Shown: positions 53,271-64,000 of the stretch, piece by piece
Numbering within the stretch: the first letter of the stretch is position 1
Layout of the letters: every line of letters begins with the position of its first letter
Source of the DNA: Ypsolopha sequella
Taxonomy: Eukaryota; Arthropoda; Insecta; Lepidoptera; Ypsolophidae
Length of the DNA: 64,000 bases
Reading direction: 5' to 3'
Assembly (NCBI GenBank): GCA_934047225.1
Contig: OW203988.1
Coordinates: 8,032,229-8,096,228 of the forward strand
The notes under the pieces: model-generated
The model's database searches: none
What the model was told of the DNA's origin: nothing
Seen by the model: the letters and a program-made list of their open reading frames with translations, nothing else
Program-made: the position numbers and the translations under genes

Positions 53271-53619
53271 AGATGGCTATTGTCCAACTTGTGAGATCTA
53301 CCTTTATAGTTGATGAAAGATTGAATCATTGAGTCCGTAATTTCAATTACAGTTCACTCTTGTCAGTTTACAAAGCTAAAATTTTCGTTTTATGAATTTC
53401 GCATGTATTGTTTAACTTGTTTTAACTCTAAACGGATGCTGATATTTTCTTATAATTTAAATTATTTCTTTTTCACATATAAGCATAGCTGTTCCTATTA
53501 AATAATTAAAATTACTTATAGTTTATTCACTTGTTTAGATTCATCTAAACAATAAAGTGAATGCCACGAAATCGGTTGTCTGAATAATATACTATTATTA
53601 TTTTTCATATCATTTATTA

Positions 53620-54790
53620 TCATATTATTAAGGGGTCTCAGGGGTGTTTTAGACTGCGAAATGCAAGTCACACCTACATTTCAACAATTATTTTGTAGTG
53701 TAAGTTAGTGAGCAATCGCCGTATTTCGAGCACAAAATATGGACCCCCACAGCTTAAAGGTGTAGGTGACCCGAGATTGAGCACCTTGCATCAAGTAGAA
53801 TTGAACTCTATGGCGTTTCATTATTGTTTAAAATAGCGCGCTCTGAGCCGTGGCTGTTACGACAACCGAAATATCGCGCGCCCTCGAAAAGCTGCGTTTT
53901 TATTAAATAACTCGGCTTCTGAATGAAATAAAAATACGATTTGTTCAAACTACAATTCAAACAAATTTTATAAAGAAATAACCAACTAAATCCTGAAATC
54001 GATACTGGAAAGAAAATCGATATAAACTCTAAAATTTGTAAAATAGAGGTTTACGAAAGATTTGTTCAAACTTACTTAATAAACATTAGGATAACATATT
54101 ATATTTATTATTTATATATTTATTATTTAGTATTATATTATTTATTATTTATTATTTAGTATTTTTAATGACTGTGGGTTTCTTGATTATTACAAAAAAA
54201 TCATCCAAAGTCTGTCATTTAATTTCTATTTGCCTCGGGAAGCACGATGCCCGCACACAAATGTAAATGATGTGATCAGAATTGGAAAATAGAAGCAATT
54301 GAACTCCCATGGCTTAATTTTTAAAATATATTTTTTTAATTTTTTTCAGAGAATTTACGTCATTTTAGGACATGGTTTTCATTATTTTGGGTTATAAATT
54401 AACCATTGCTTTTTAATGATTTTTTAAAGAATTGTCCGATATGATGACGTCACTTGAGAATTTTAGACATTACACTGATTGTGATGTGTGATTGCTTATT
54501 AAAAAAGTGGTCTGTCTCTGTTTATCTACTCATCTGTCATTCAGCTGTCAAATTAGTCGGAAGCAAATTATTATAAATTTATCTTGATAGCAAAGGACAC
54601 ATTTCTAAACAGCCATTTCTCAAGTGACGTCATACGAAGGGAAATGAAAGTTGCAGCTTTTTCGTAAAAATATCCATCATCATGAGGTTTTTTAGACCAC
54701 ACGTTCTAAAATACGGCTAATTAAACCTGAATTTTTAAATGGTTTTTGAATTAATACACCGTAACATAATTTAATCTAAGCGAATTGCAC
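53620..54790. repeat. Block of old dispersed repeats
   Basis: 53830-53935 matches 31610-31690 (AAAATAGCGCGCTCTGAG). 54098-54168 is a TTATTTATTA microsatellite. 54440-54460 (TGATGACGTCACTTGAGAA) faces 54618-54640 (TTCTCAAGTGACGTCATAC) in inverted orientation. 54655-54790 matches 19340-19460. No gene is seen. Confidence 0.55.
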
Positions 54791-54798
54791 AGAGACTG

Positions 54799-55000
54799 AC
54801 CCCGGTTTCTGAAAGGCCAATCAAAGTTAACAGTAGATTAAAAAATAAAGCATATATGAAGTCTGAATAGTGATGAATCAATAATTAACTTAGTTAATTT
54901 TTGATTTCAATGTAAAATTCCCACTTTTTCTGGCTTAATCCGCAGATAATAATTTTTTGATCTACTGTTAACATTGATTGGCCTTTCAGAAACCGGGGGT
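54799..55000. mobile_element. Foldback MITE, about 200 bp
   Basis: CCCCGGTTTCTGAAAGGCCA and ATCAAAGTTAACAGTAGATT face GATCTACTGTTAACATTGAT and TGGCCTTTCAGAAACCGGGG. The arms pair over about 50 bp with few mismatches. Confidence 0.85.
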
Positions 55001-55095
55001 GAGTGTTTGTGGAACACCTAAATCTAATTAATTTTAAAAACAAGTGCAGCTTCTGAAGATATTGTGGATTACTGGCCGAGATGTATCAAACCACT

Positions 55096-56035
55096 AAACC
55101 ACTTCATTTATAATGGAACCTTTATTTGCTGATACTACGTACAAACCACTTCATTTATAATGGAACCTTTATTTGCTGATACTACGTACAAACCACTTCA
55201 TTTATAATGGAACCTTTATTTGCTGATACTACGTACAAACCACTTCATTTATAATGGAACCTTTATTTGCTGATACTACGTACAAACCACTTCATTTATA
55301 ATGGAACCTTTATTTGCTGATACTACGTACAAACCACTTCATTTATAATGGAACCTTTATTTGCTGATACTACGTACAAACCACTTCATTTATAATGGAA
55401 CCTTTATTTGCTGATACTACGTACAAACCACTTCATTTATAATGGAACCTTTATTTGCTGATACTACGTACAAACCACTTCATTTATAATGGAACCTTTA
55501 TTTGCTGATACTACGTACAAACCACTTCATTTATAATGGAACCTTTATTTGCTGATACTACGTACAAACCACTTCATTTATAATGGAACCTTTATTTGCT
55601 GATACTATGTACAAACCACTTCATTTATAATGGAACCTTTATTTGCTGATACTACGTACAAACCACTTCATTTATAATGGAACCTTTATTTGCTGATACT
55701 ACGTACAAACCACTTCATTTATAATGGAACCTTTATTTGCTGATACTACGTACAAACCACTTCATTTATAATGGAACCTTTATTTGCTGATACTACGTAC
55801 AAACCACTTCATTTATAATGGAACCTTTATTTGCTGATACTACGTACAAACCACTTCATTTATAATGGAACCTTTATTTGCTGATACTACGTACAAACCA
55901 CTTCATTTATAATGGAACCTTTATTTGCTGATACTACGTACAAACCACTTCATTTATAATGGAACCTTTATTTGCTGATACTACGTACAAACCACTTCAT
56001 TTATAATGGAACCTTTATTTGCTGATACTACGTAC
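55096..56035 (+). repeat. Minisatellite, exactly 20 x 47 bp, nearly perfect
   Basis: The unit reads AAACCACTTCATTTATAATG, GAACCTTTATTTGCTGATAC, TACGTAC. Twenty units fill 940 bases with no indels, and I find only one substitution (TACTATGTAC in unit 11, about 55608). Flanks are not repeated. Such homogeneity means very recent amplification or ongoing homogenisation, or an assembly-sensitive region. Confidence 0.97.
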
Positions 56036-56079
56036 AGACACCTGCAGTTCAAGCTCCTTATTTGTAAACGAATTTAAGG

Positions 56080-56740
56080 CGCTACGAAAAAAAAATCGTC
56101 ATTTTAAGAACGTGCATATCTACTTCATTAAATAATGTTTTATTTTGAAAAAAATATATATATATATTTTTGGATTTTTTTTCTAGGGATCTGTTAAAAC
56201 AGATGCGCGATTGGAGAAATTCGGCTCGATAGAAATATGTGAAATATGAAGATAATAGAAATATGAAGTGAGGTCTTTTTCGGCACCAATTCTCCTGGTT
56301 TGACAATTTAGAATGACATATGGACTGCAATTATATTTTATTAGATGGGTTTTAACGATATCTAGGACCTGAGGCCTTATTATGTATCTTTAGTTGCCAT
56401 CTGGACTGGGGGTCTATCATCAAAAACATAGATAAATACTGAAATTTCAAAATTGCTTTTAGTGGGTATTGAACTATTAACAATCTGTGTCGTCACTTCA
56501 AGTGCGAACATATCCTTAGACAATCGGAATTCGATAGTATATCTATGTTTTTGATGATAGACACCCTGTCCAGAAGGCAACTAGAGATACATAATAGGCC
56601 CGCAGGTTAAACGAAATTTTGATAGCAACTTTAATACATTTTATATTAATAAAAAACCGACTTTTTGCTACTTTTCCACGAATCCGTCCCTCTCGCACTG
56701 AGGGTTTTTTCGCATATGGAGTAACAGGGACGCTAAAACT
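56080..56740 (-). repeat. Dispersed repeat R1, inverted copy with a nested foldback
   Basis: Reverse relative of 41990-42405, from CGCTACGAAAAAAAAATCG to CGTCCCTCTCGCACTGAGGG. The 231-bp foldback at 56372-56602 interrupts it at the ACCTGG site; removing it restores GGACCTG-GTTAAACG as in the empty copy. Confidence 0.75.
56372..56602. mobile_element. Harbinger-like foldback MITE, 231 bp, copy 1
   Basis: Ends AGGCCTTATTATGTATCTTT and GAGATACATAATAGGCCCG are inverted; CTATCATCAAAAACATAGAT faces ATCTATGTTTTTGATGATAG further in. It is flanked by CTG (56369-56371) and CAG (56603-56605). The target ACCTGGT resembles the ACCWGGT core known for animal PIF/Harbinger insertion (established for the superfamily, from memory). 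Any open frame here is too short for a transposase. Confidence 0.75.
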
Positions 56741-56744
56741 TTTA

Positions 56745-57835
56745 CATATCGCCTTAAAGGCTGCTACGCCGTCACAAGAACTGCCAATAGGTCTACCATG
56801 CTGGCGTCCGTATGGAACTGCGCCGGTAGTGCCAAGATCGTAAAGTTCGAAAAAGCTCGTAAGAACAACAATTATACATAATAAGGATAAGCCAAAAGCA
56901 CATAACAAGCTTTGAAATATGAAATAAAATATGAAATATATATTTATTTATGTAATGTAGGTATAACAGATACACTTATTACCGCTCAGTTTTAATGTAA
57001 TATAAGTAATGAAATAATCTATGTGTATAGGTAATAGTTTTATGTCATAAATAATAATAATGGGGAAATATGCAGGGAATAAAGGTTGGGTTTACTAAAA
57101 TTTCATTAAACAAAAAAACTTGATTAAAATAAAAATATAGGATTAAGGAATAAATAAAATTATAAATATATACATATAATAAATATATGCCTAACTCTGC
57201 CCATTCGATTAGTCCTGCTAAGAAGAAGGGCAAGAAACTTAGCAAGATCATGTCTTTTTTTTCATAATATGAGTTGCAACTAAAAAGTAAGTAAAAAGTA
57301 AAATTGAAACACAATCAAAACAGGTGCGGCAGAAACAGCAGTATTCAGGAATTCAGTTTTCAGTCACAGATTTGCATACAAAACTAATTTGTTTGTGTGC
57401 TCAACGCGCTTAGTTGTAGAGTATAGCATCGACACAAATAGCCGGGTTCTACAAATATTTGGAATGCTTACGAAAGTTTTGGAACTTCCAATTTTATTTT
57501 TTATCGTCGTCGGTTTGGAATTTTGGGTTTAAGAAGTGTCTTGAAGGAATTTTCTGTTCGAAGTTAGCTCTCACTTACATTATTTCTGTTTATATTTTAG
57601 TATTTTTCTTCAAAAACAATTAGATTTAGTATTTAATTTTATTATTTTAATATTGCTAATAAATCAATTAATTGATAATGTTAAGGCTTGCCAACGTGTT
57701 GATGTTGGCCCACAGGTGAATATACCCATAGCTCAGTAATGGATACAGAAAAAACTCAAGGGGGGCGCTTAAAGACATCTTGAGCTATGTATGGGTGTTA
57801 TAACTAATAACAAAATAATGAAGTCACATGGCAAA
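56745..57835. other. AT-rich stretch between R1 copies, no gene recognised
   Basis: 57180-57255 is the inverted sister of 13810-13895. A small hairpin occurs at about 57720-57797 (ATACCCATAGCTCA facing TGAGCTATGTATGGG). Open frames here are AT-driven. Confidence 0.5.
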
Positions 57836-57839
57836 GCTT

Positions 57840-58425
57840 AAGAAAGTTGGCGCTACGGAAAAAAATCAACACTTCAAGAACTTGCATATCTACTTCAGTA
57901 AATAATGTATTCTATTGATAAAATAGTACATTGTTTTTGGATTCTTTTTTTAGGGACCCATTAAAACAAAAACGCAATTGGAGAAATTCGGCTCAATAGA
58001 AATATTTATTGAAATGAGGTCTTTTTCGACACCAATTCTACTGCCCCCCTATTCTGTATCTTTAGTTGCCAACTGCACGAGGTGCCTATCATCAAAAACA
58101 TAGCTAAAAACTAAAATTTCAAAATTGCCTTTAGTGGGTATTGAACTATTAACAATCTGTGTCGTCACTTCAAGTGCGAAAATATCCTTAGGACATCGGA
58201 ATTCGATAGTATATCTATGTTTTTGATGATAGACACCCAGTCCAGAAGGCAACTAGAGATACACAATAGGCCCGCTGGTCTGACAATTTAGAATGACATA
58301 TGGACTGCAATTATATTTTATTAAAAGGGTTTTAATGGTATCTAAGACCTGGTTAAACGAAATTTTGATAGCATCTTTAGTACATTTTAAATTAATAAAA
58401 AACCGACTTTTTGCTACTTTTCATT
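57840..58425 (-). repeat. Dispersed repeat R1, inverted copy with the same foldback at another site
   Basis: Closely related to 56080-56740 and on the same strand, but the foldback is inserted after CCAATTCTACTG instead of after GACCTG, and the copy stops at GACTTTTTGCTACTTTTC, before the CGCACTGAGGG end. Confidence 0.75.
58044..58274. mobile_element. Harbinger-like foldback MITE, 231 bp, copy 2
   Basis: The same length and sequence type as 56372-56602, with ends CCCCCCTATTCTGTATCTTT and GAGATACACAATAGGCCCG. It is flanked by CTG on both sides (58041-58043 and 58275-58277), a perfect 3-bp CWG target duplication. Confidence 0.8.
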
Positions 58426-59249
58426 TGTTATCGTTTTCTTATTACAAGACGCCCGCAAGATGGGGGGGGGGGCGCCCCCATACCTAGTCCAGCCAAAAAT
58501 TCTGTAACTCACAATAAATTTGATATTTTTCATCCCAGACTGAATCTAGTAAAATTAATGAATGGAATTTATTGGATAGCTAATAGTCACTATTAAAAAT
58601 ATTGTCATTTTAACAAAACTATACTTGAAGCAGTCCGAAACCGATATTTAAAAACATGCGATATAATTTGGGATTTTGGTCTTATATCTTTTTTATTCCT
58701 AACTTTTGTACGTTGAATTTGTGTTCAGGTTTAAAGCTGACTATATTGTCTCTTAGACAAACGATATTAGAAAACAAAAAACATGGCCTTGAACATTTTT
58801 GGGAGACAATTTTACAGCACCGTCAACATTAACAAATCACGCCTAATGTGTAATGTCTTAGAAGCAATTTATATTTTTTATGGAGTTTTTAAATTAATTT
58901 TAAGATTTATTGCTTACATAAAAAAAATGATTGTCTTTTTTATCACAAGCATCAAGATCAAACTTTTATCACATTTTCATCCATAACAATAGAATATCAT
59001 AAACCCAAAATACATTCGTGTTTTTACAACCGAAATCTGCAACTTTGAGACTCGCTCAAAAGTTGATTTTTTATTATATAAAATAACAATCAATTGTAGT
59101 TTAAAACCTACTCTATCGTATGGATATGGATATGTTCTAGGGTTTCCTTGGAACCTTGCAATTCTCCTTAAAAGCAGTAACAGAACTTATGGCAGGACTA
59201 GGTATATCCACCACTAATATAGCTAGATAGACGTATTGGTAAGATAAAA

Positions 59250-59566
59250 ACCGACTAAGTGCGAGTCGGACTCGCGAACGAAGGGTTCCGTACGGATCTA
59301 TAAAATCTATAGAATCTATAAAAACGGCAAAAAAATCAAGTTTGTTGTATGGGAGCCCCCTTAAATATTTATTTTATTCTGTTTTTTAGTATTTGTTGTG
59401 ATAGCGGCAACAGAAATACATCATCTGTGAAAATTTCAACTGTCTAACTATCACGGTTCATGAGATACAGCCTGGTGACAGACGGACAGACGGACAGACA
59501 GACAGACAGCGGAGTCTTAGTAATAGGGTTCCGTCGGTTACCCTTTGGGTACGGAACCCTAAAAAG
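59250..59566 (+). repeat. Dispersed lepidopteran repeat R6, nearly complete copy
   Basis: Starts AAAAACCGACTAAGTGCGAG and ACGAAGGGTTCCGTACGG; contains TGTATGGGAGCCCCCTTAAA, CACGGTTCATGAGATACAGC and GGACAGACGGACAGACAGAC; ends TTTGGGTACGGAACCCTAAA. From memory this is one of the most frequent repeats in moth and butterfly genomes. GGTTCCGTA and TACGGAACC form short inverted ends. Confidence 0.8.
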
Positions 59567-59569
59567 TAG

Positions 59570-61900
59570 GTTATATGGCGCTATGTATTCTTGCCAAGAG
59601 TTGTCTTTAGTCATGTGCACTGAATTTCCTGTCAAGGCTTACTTACTAGAAGAGTTGTGATTTAAAAAAAGACAGTAAATAATTTAGATGATTTAAAAAG
59701 TATCTTTAATAAAACTCACTTGTATACTATTTCACACATTTAATTAAAAGTTATCCACCCAACCGGTTTCGAATAATTAATTCATTTTCAAGGGGTTTTA
59801 TTTATTTTCGAACTACTGCAACTACGTGCTGTACAAACCAATATTATTTTTGTAGTGATCAAAATTAATAATAATTTTCTTTTTTCTCATTAACAAAAAA
59901 TATTTAACGCAAAATCAACTAATAAAGGAAACTTTAAATATAATTAGAGTGCATTTAAAGATAAAAATATAAATGAGAAATAAATTCTCTAAAAAAGTCT
60001 TTGCCTGTTATATTGCGCGCCAGCGCTTTATCCAGTTTGTCTACCGAGATCTAAGAGACCTAGAGTCTCCCAAATTTTCAAACTAATTAATACACTAACC
60101 AGTAATACACATGAGAATGAGATCGCTCATACGAGAGCGTATTTACGACAGTTTCTCGTGAACCTTGTAACCTTGAGTTAGAGACAAAGCCAGTACTTTT
60201 GGAGATGAGTTAAGGCGATTACCATCGCCAAATTAGCAGCTCGATATTTGTCACTACAAATATCAACGGAAACGACATTGAAATAATGTTCATATCAGCG
60301 CGCAATGCATGGTGGCTGTTACGACGCTCGCTGCGTCCTTGATAGGGCGAAATAGGAGAAAATTATACTTTTCACTTGGACGTGATTACTCGATTGAATA
60401 ATCTTATGTTATGTTTATAGCTATAAAGTTTATCTATTTATCAAAGCATAGATGAATTCAATCGGCCAAGCCACTCAGGAGCAGTAGGGAATTTGAGGTC
60501 AAAAAACACCATTCAGTAAAAAAAAAAATTCATGTAGAAGTTTTGGTGGTATAAAAAAGAAAAATGTTGCATATGTTGTCTAAGAGTTGATTATTCATAA
60601 AACATTTTTTCATTATTTTTGGTTTGACCATAAACGAGGAGTAGGCTTTAGAAAGTACCCATTTGGCAATAGTAAGGCCCTTAAGTATTTTTTGGAGTTA
60701 AATAGAATTTGAGGGGTATAAGATACTAGAATTATTTCGAAAAGTGGTAATTTTGTTACTTAAATTCGACTTTCATAGGTGTTATCTTTTGTTGCCTTAA
60801 TAATAACTTTATTGTTAGTTTTTTACGTCCTTACTATATGTTAGGGGTTTAATATATAATTATATACCAGTTTTAAATGTTCCGTAGTTCCGTGAAATGT
60901 AACGTTCAATATTTTATTTTTGAAAATCAAGTCTGAAATTGCGTCACGTGACATTTCCCGTCGATACTCGATAGAATCTCATAAAAACACGATTTGGGCA
61001 AAGCTGTAGTCTATTTACTATCTCGTAAGGTGAATTTACGATTGAGTCTTGAAATTTAATGAGTCATATATTGCGATATTATGGTTTAGATCAATAAATA
61101 TTGTTAGATTTACATAACTGGGTCAGGCATGTAACGTATTATAAGTTATTTTGGGCTAAAGATAATTTGTGCGAAGATGCAGACACGAGTATAGTTGCAA
61201 CCCCTTCAGTGATCTTTTCCAATTTATACAATAATCTGCATCATAATTCTTACTTTGGATCTAAAATGAAATGCCGAATCCGAAAATGTAATGGTAGAGT
61301 TTTTAGAGCCCATTACAATGTAGGAATTATAACTATTAAATTTTCCGAAAATGAATATTGGTCGAGCGGGATTACTCCCAAACTCACTCCCATTTGTTAG
61401 TAAATACTTATAAGTTCGCTTTGGTACATCACTAGTTTTTAATATTTGGAGAAAATTCGTTAGAATTCGTTCAACACATATTACCAATTTTTTTACTATA
61501 CGGACGATATCTGAACGTTCGGGTTTGTTAAAATCTAATATTAGAATTATTATAAAATTACGCGACTTTTCAAATTGATTATAAAACTACGTGAACTACT
61601 CTAACGTGAACATTTACGACTAAAGTCCCCAATATTTTCTACAATCTATTACATTACTTGTTTGAGAAATCTTTGTTCGCAAAAAATTGTAAAACTTAAT
61701 TACCTATGTACCTTTACCTTTGTAAATTTTACAAACATATTCCTATAGCAAACAATACTCTAGCAAAGCCATGTATGTATTATCAAGTTTTCTCAATTGT
61801 TCTGATTAAGCTGAATTCTAACGAGCTCGATAAAAACCGAAACGTCTAAAGACTTTGTCCAAAAATAGTGCATTCCAAGTGGCAAGGTCATAGAATAGTG
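59570..61900. other. AT-rich DNA with an R3 copy, no gene recognised
   Basis: 60240-60400 is an R3 copy (TACAAATATCAACGGAAACG, CAGCGCGCAATGCATGG). 59745-59800 (CACCCAACCGGTTTCG) may be a decayed relative of the 32 kb foldback. No exon was seen. Confidence 0.5.
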
Positions 61901-61909
61901 AAAGTTTAT

Positions 61910-62070
61910 AACCGAGTAGGGCGTTGGGCGGGCGGCGGTGGCGGGCGGGCGGGAAACTGGGGAAATCCGACACCGATACCGGCGCGCGCGCCGCTAGTGA
62001 CGTCACACGCGGGCCGTGCGCAAGAGCAGCGGTCTGTGGTAAGTGCGATGGAACCAGGGCTGCGATAACA
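61910..62070 (+). promoter_or_regulatory. GC-rich island with CRE palindrome and a plus-strand splice donor
   Basis: G+C content and CpG frequency rise sharply (GGGCGGGCGGCGGTGGCGGG, GGCGCGCGCGCC). A CRE-type TGACGTCA lies at 61998-62005, and the island ends with GTCTGTG|GTAAGT (intron would start at 62039). This is the profile of a promoter with a short non-coding first exon on the plus strand. A minus-strand role, for example for the 50 kb gene, cannot be excluded. The open frames through it are compositional. Confidence 0.45.
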
Positions 62071-62074
62071 TGAA

Positions 62075-63870
62075 CTATGGAATCGTTGACGGAATGGGAA
62101 GCAAATATATAATTATATTTTTATACTCTTAAGTCTATCTGCTTGGTGCTTGCTTTAGATGAAAATTACGATTTTATATTCAGCAAGGATAATAAGGATA
62201 AAAATATTTTAAAGTAGACGATAAGTCAGTAAATTGAGGTGTAAAAGTAAGATATGAGTGAAATTATCTAAATAGGGCCTCCAAGTCTTAACTTAAATTA
62301 TGCATTTCCCAGAATATGCTTATTTACGCCATTCATCTCCGTGATATTATTAGAATTAGAATATAAATAAAGATATGGTAAATAGAAACTGTGATTCATG
62401 CTTGTCTATGAAACTGATATTTGTTGCCATTTGTTAACAAGAGTAAGGAGTTATTGACCTTAGAGAACGAGTATTAATAGCAGAAGTGTGTCGTTTCTAC
62501 ATAGAGCCATCCTCTGTGATCCCGAGGTGTCGTGGGTTGTAACGTCATCGAGTTTAAAGGAACGTCGGCGGTTGTGATTTTTCATATAGTTTTTTGTGAA
62601 ATGTAATTTCATTTTCCTGTATGTGTAATTCAAATGAATTATTATAAATTTTTTGGTTGTCTACGGAGGATTCAAATGGCAAACGAGACACGACGATCTT
62701 TTTTATTCGATCGATTTAACGGAAATAAGTAAGAATGATATGGAAACTATGAACTAATAAATCTAATTATTTCCATAGGTAAAATCTACAAATGTTATAA
62801 AAAGTTTTTGCTTCTGTCACAATACAGTTATGAATTTATCTTATAATTTAGAACGATGTTCGCCTCATAATCGTAAAGCTTTCTGTCATCGTAAAAATAC
62901 AGAGCTTTAAAAACGTTTAATAGTGGAAGCAAAGAAAATGCAAAAATAATTTATAAACACTAAAACACAAATAATTACTTTTAAGCTCTGGCTTTTAAGA
63001 AAGTTATAAAACATATTATTATTGAACAAGTATATTTGTAAGTATATTTGTATAACTTTGTACCTGACTGTTATTAGGATAAAACGGCCGCCCAACACAA
63101 GGGCGGGCGGTGCTTAATTCCGCCCAGAGAGAGGTTTTATATTATTTTTATTAATGTTTATTTGTCAATGAACATTAAAAGAGCTGATTTAATTTCAGAA
63201 AATGTAAAATGTGAAAATGTAAAAACTACGTCTGTTACATTCGTGCAAAAAACGTCAAGAATCTGCGACAGATGATCTACAGATGTCTACTTTTCTGACA
63301 ACTATTGGCTGAAGAATAGAAAGAAACGATTATTTGTTGCAGTAGATAGAGCTAATGAGCTGTCAACGTGTTAAGATTTTTTGTTGGGCGCGAATTTTCT
63401 AAAACTGGCACGAGATTCTATTCGGAAAGCCGGCTTTACTTTTGGGCTATCATATCAGTTTTAAATGGACTTCAATTCCATGGACTTCAATTCAATTCAA
63501 TGGATTTCAAACATTCTGTATTTTTATTCAAATCCCAGAAACAATTATTAACAAAATATGTCATCACATTTCTGATGAACAGATAATACGGATAGAGGTA
63601 ACCGCATATCAACCACAAAGGCCGCGGAGGGGTAACAGGCATTGTTGACGTATATACTTACATAATACGATCTGTGATATTACAATTTAGCTTATGCTAA
63701 CGCCATCTAACGCCTAGTAGCGAGATTACACAAAAATTTCGCGGAAAACTGTGAAAACTTACGGCTGAAGCCGCAAGCACACTGTTTCCAATCCTATCTT
63801 ATTGGACACTGCATGTCGATAGAGTACACTGTGCGGTCACGTAAATTCAAGATAATAGCAAAGGTTTTCA
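62075..63870. other. AT-rich DNA, no gene recognised
   Basis: Would be the first intron if the 62 kb donor is real. The frames at 62907-63098 and 63368-63648 lack domains. No repeats of note. Confidence 0.45.
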
Positions 63871-63875
63871 ATATT

Positions 63876-63975
63876 TGTACATAGGTAATAAGGTTTTGTT
63901 GAGTGAATTTTGAGTTCTGTTTCGATTAATTAGAAAAAGGCGGGCATTTCACAATCCGACTGCGATACCGGTCTA
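63876..63975. repeat. Single arm of the 26.8 kb foldback family
   Basis: ACATAGGTAATAAGGTTTTG, GTTCTGTTTCGATTAATTAG and CACAATCCGACTGCGATACC match the inverse of the left arm at 26763-26880. The second arm, if present, would lie outside the window. Confidence 0.6.
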
Positions 63976-64000
63976 AAAACTGAGTATAGAAGTATGATAT

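Noticed and set aside
56380..58252. Pair of similar minus-strand peptides (MPSG-GVYHQKHRYTIEF type)
   Set aside because: They are the two copies of the 231-bp foldback read in the same frame. Similarity reflects the transposon, not a conserved protein.
61818..62068. Open frames in both strands over the GC-rich island
   Set aside because: Low-complexity Gly/Arg/Pro composition typical of GC-rich promoters; no domain.

Overview
This is animal nuclear DNA from an insect, very probably a moth or butterfly. It is strongly AT-rich, its genes are split into short exons with GT-AG introns, and it is dense with repeat types common in Lepidoptera: an abundant dispersed repeat rich in GGACAGACGGACAGAC with GGTTCCGTA ends, a LINE 3' end with a short TTGTC-type tail, Helitron-like relics, and many foldback elements. 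No bacterial operon, rRNA gene or CRISPR array is present.

Left and centre (about 4.1-38 kb, minus strand) is a complete short isoform of Limpet (Lmpt), a four-and-a-half-LIM-domain protein. Six coding exons (37748-37597, 37311-37122, 34904-34730, 6693-6524, 6061-5875, 5655-5498) join in frame to 343 codons plus a stop, and every splice phase agrees. Two further transcript starts can be inferred. An exon at 25147-24928, inside the 28 kb third intron, has its own ATG and a phase-1 donor and would join exon 4 in frame, giving a 244-residue product with two full LIM domains and a half. The second LIM exon has tandem acceptors 11 bases apart whose phases match two different upstream exons, implying a longer isoform that begins to the right of 37.75 kb.

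Right part (50.09-51.69 kb, minus strand) holds the last two exons of a second gene I do not recognise. It has a hydrophobic or helical conserved-looking segment, a charged RSVDD-type repeat region and an acidic C-terminus. A GC-rich island at 61.9-62.07 kb, with a CRE-type palindrome and a consensus plus-strand splice donor, may be the first exon or promoter of another transcript.

The rest is repeat-rich. At 1.13-3.96 kb there is a two-part minisatellite: about 18 units of 62-63 bp passing abruptly into about 32 units of 54 bp with the same core. A degenerate single copy of that core lies in a Helitron-like relic inside a Limpet intron at 6.2 kb. Other arrays are 8 x 37 bp at 30.4 kb and a nearly perfect 20 x 47 bp at 55.1-56.0 kb. 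There are about twenty foldback (MITE-like) elements, including a four-copy family, a hAT-type element with a perfect 8-bp target duplication, and a 231-bp element inserted at two different CWG sites in two copies of one host repeat, with a third, empty copy at 42 kb. Two truncated LINE tails lie head-to-tail at 44.9-45.7 kb.
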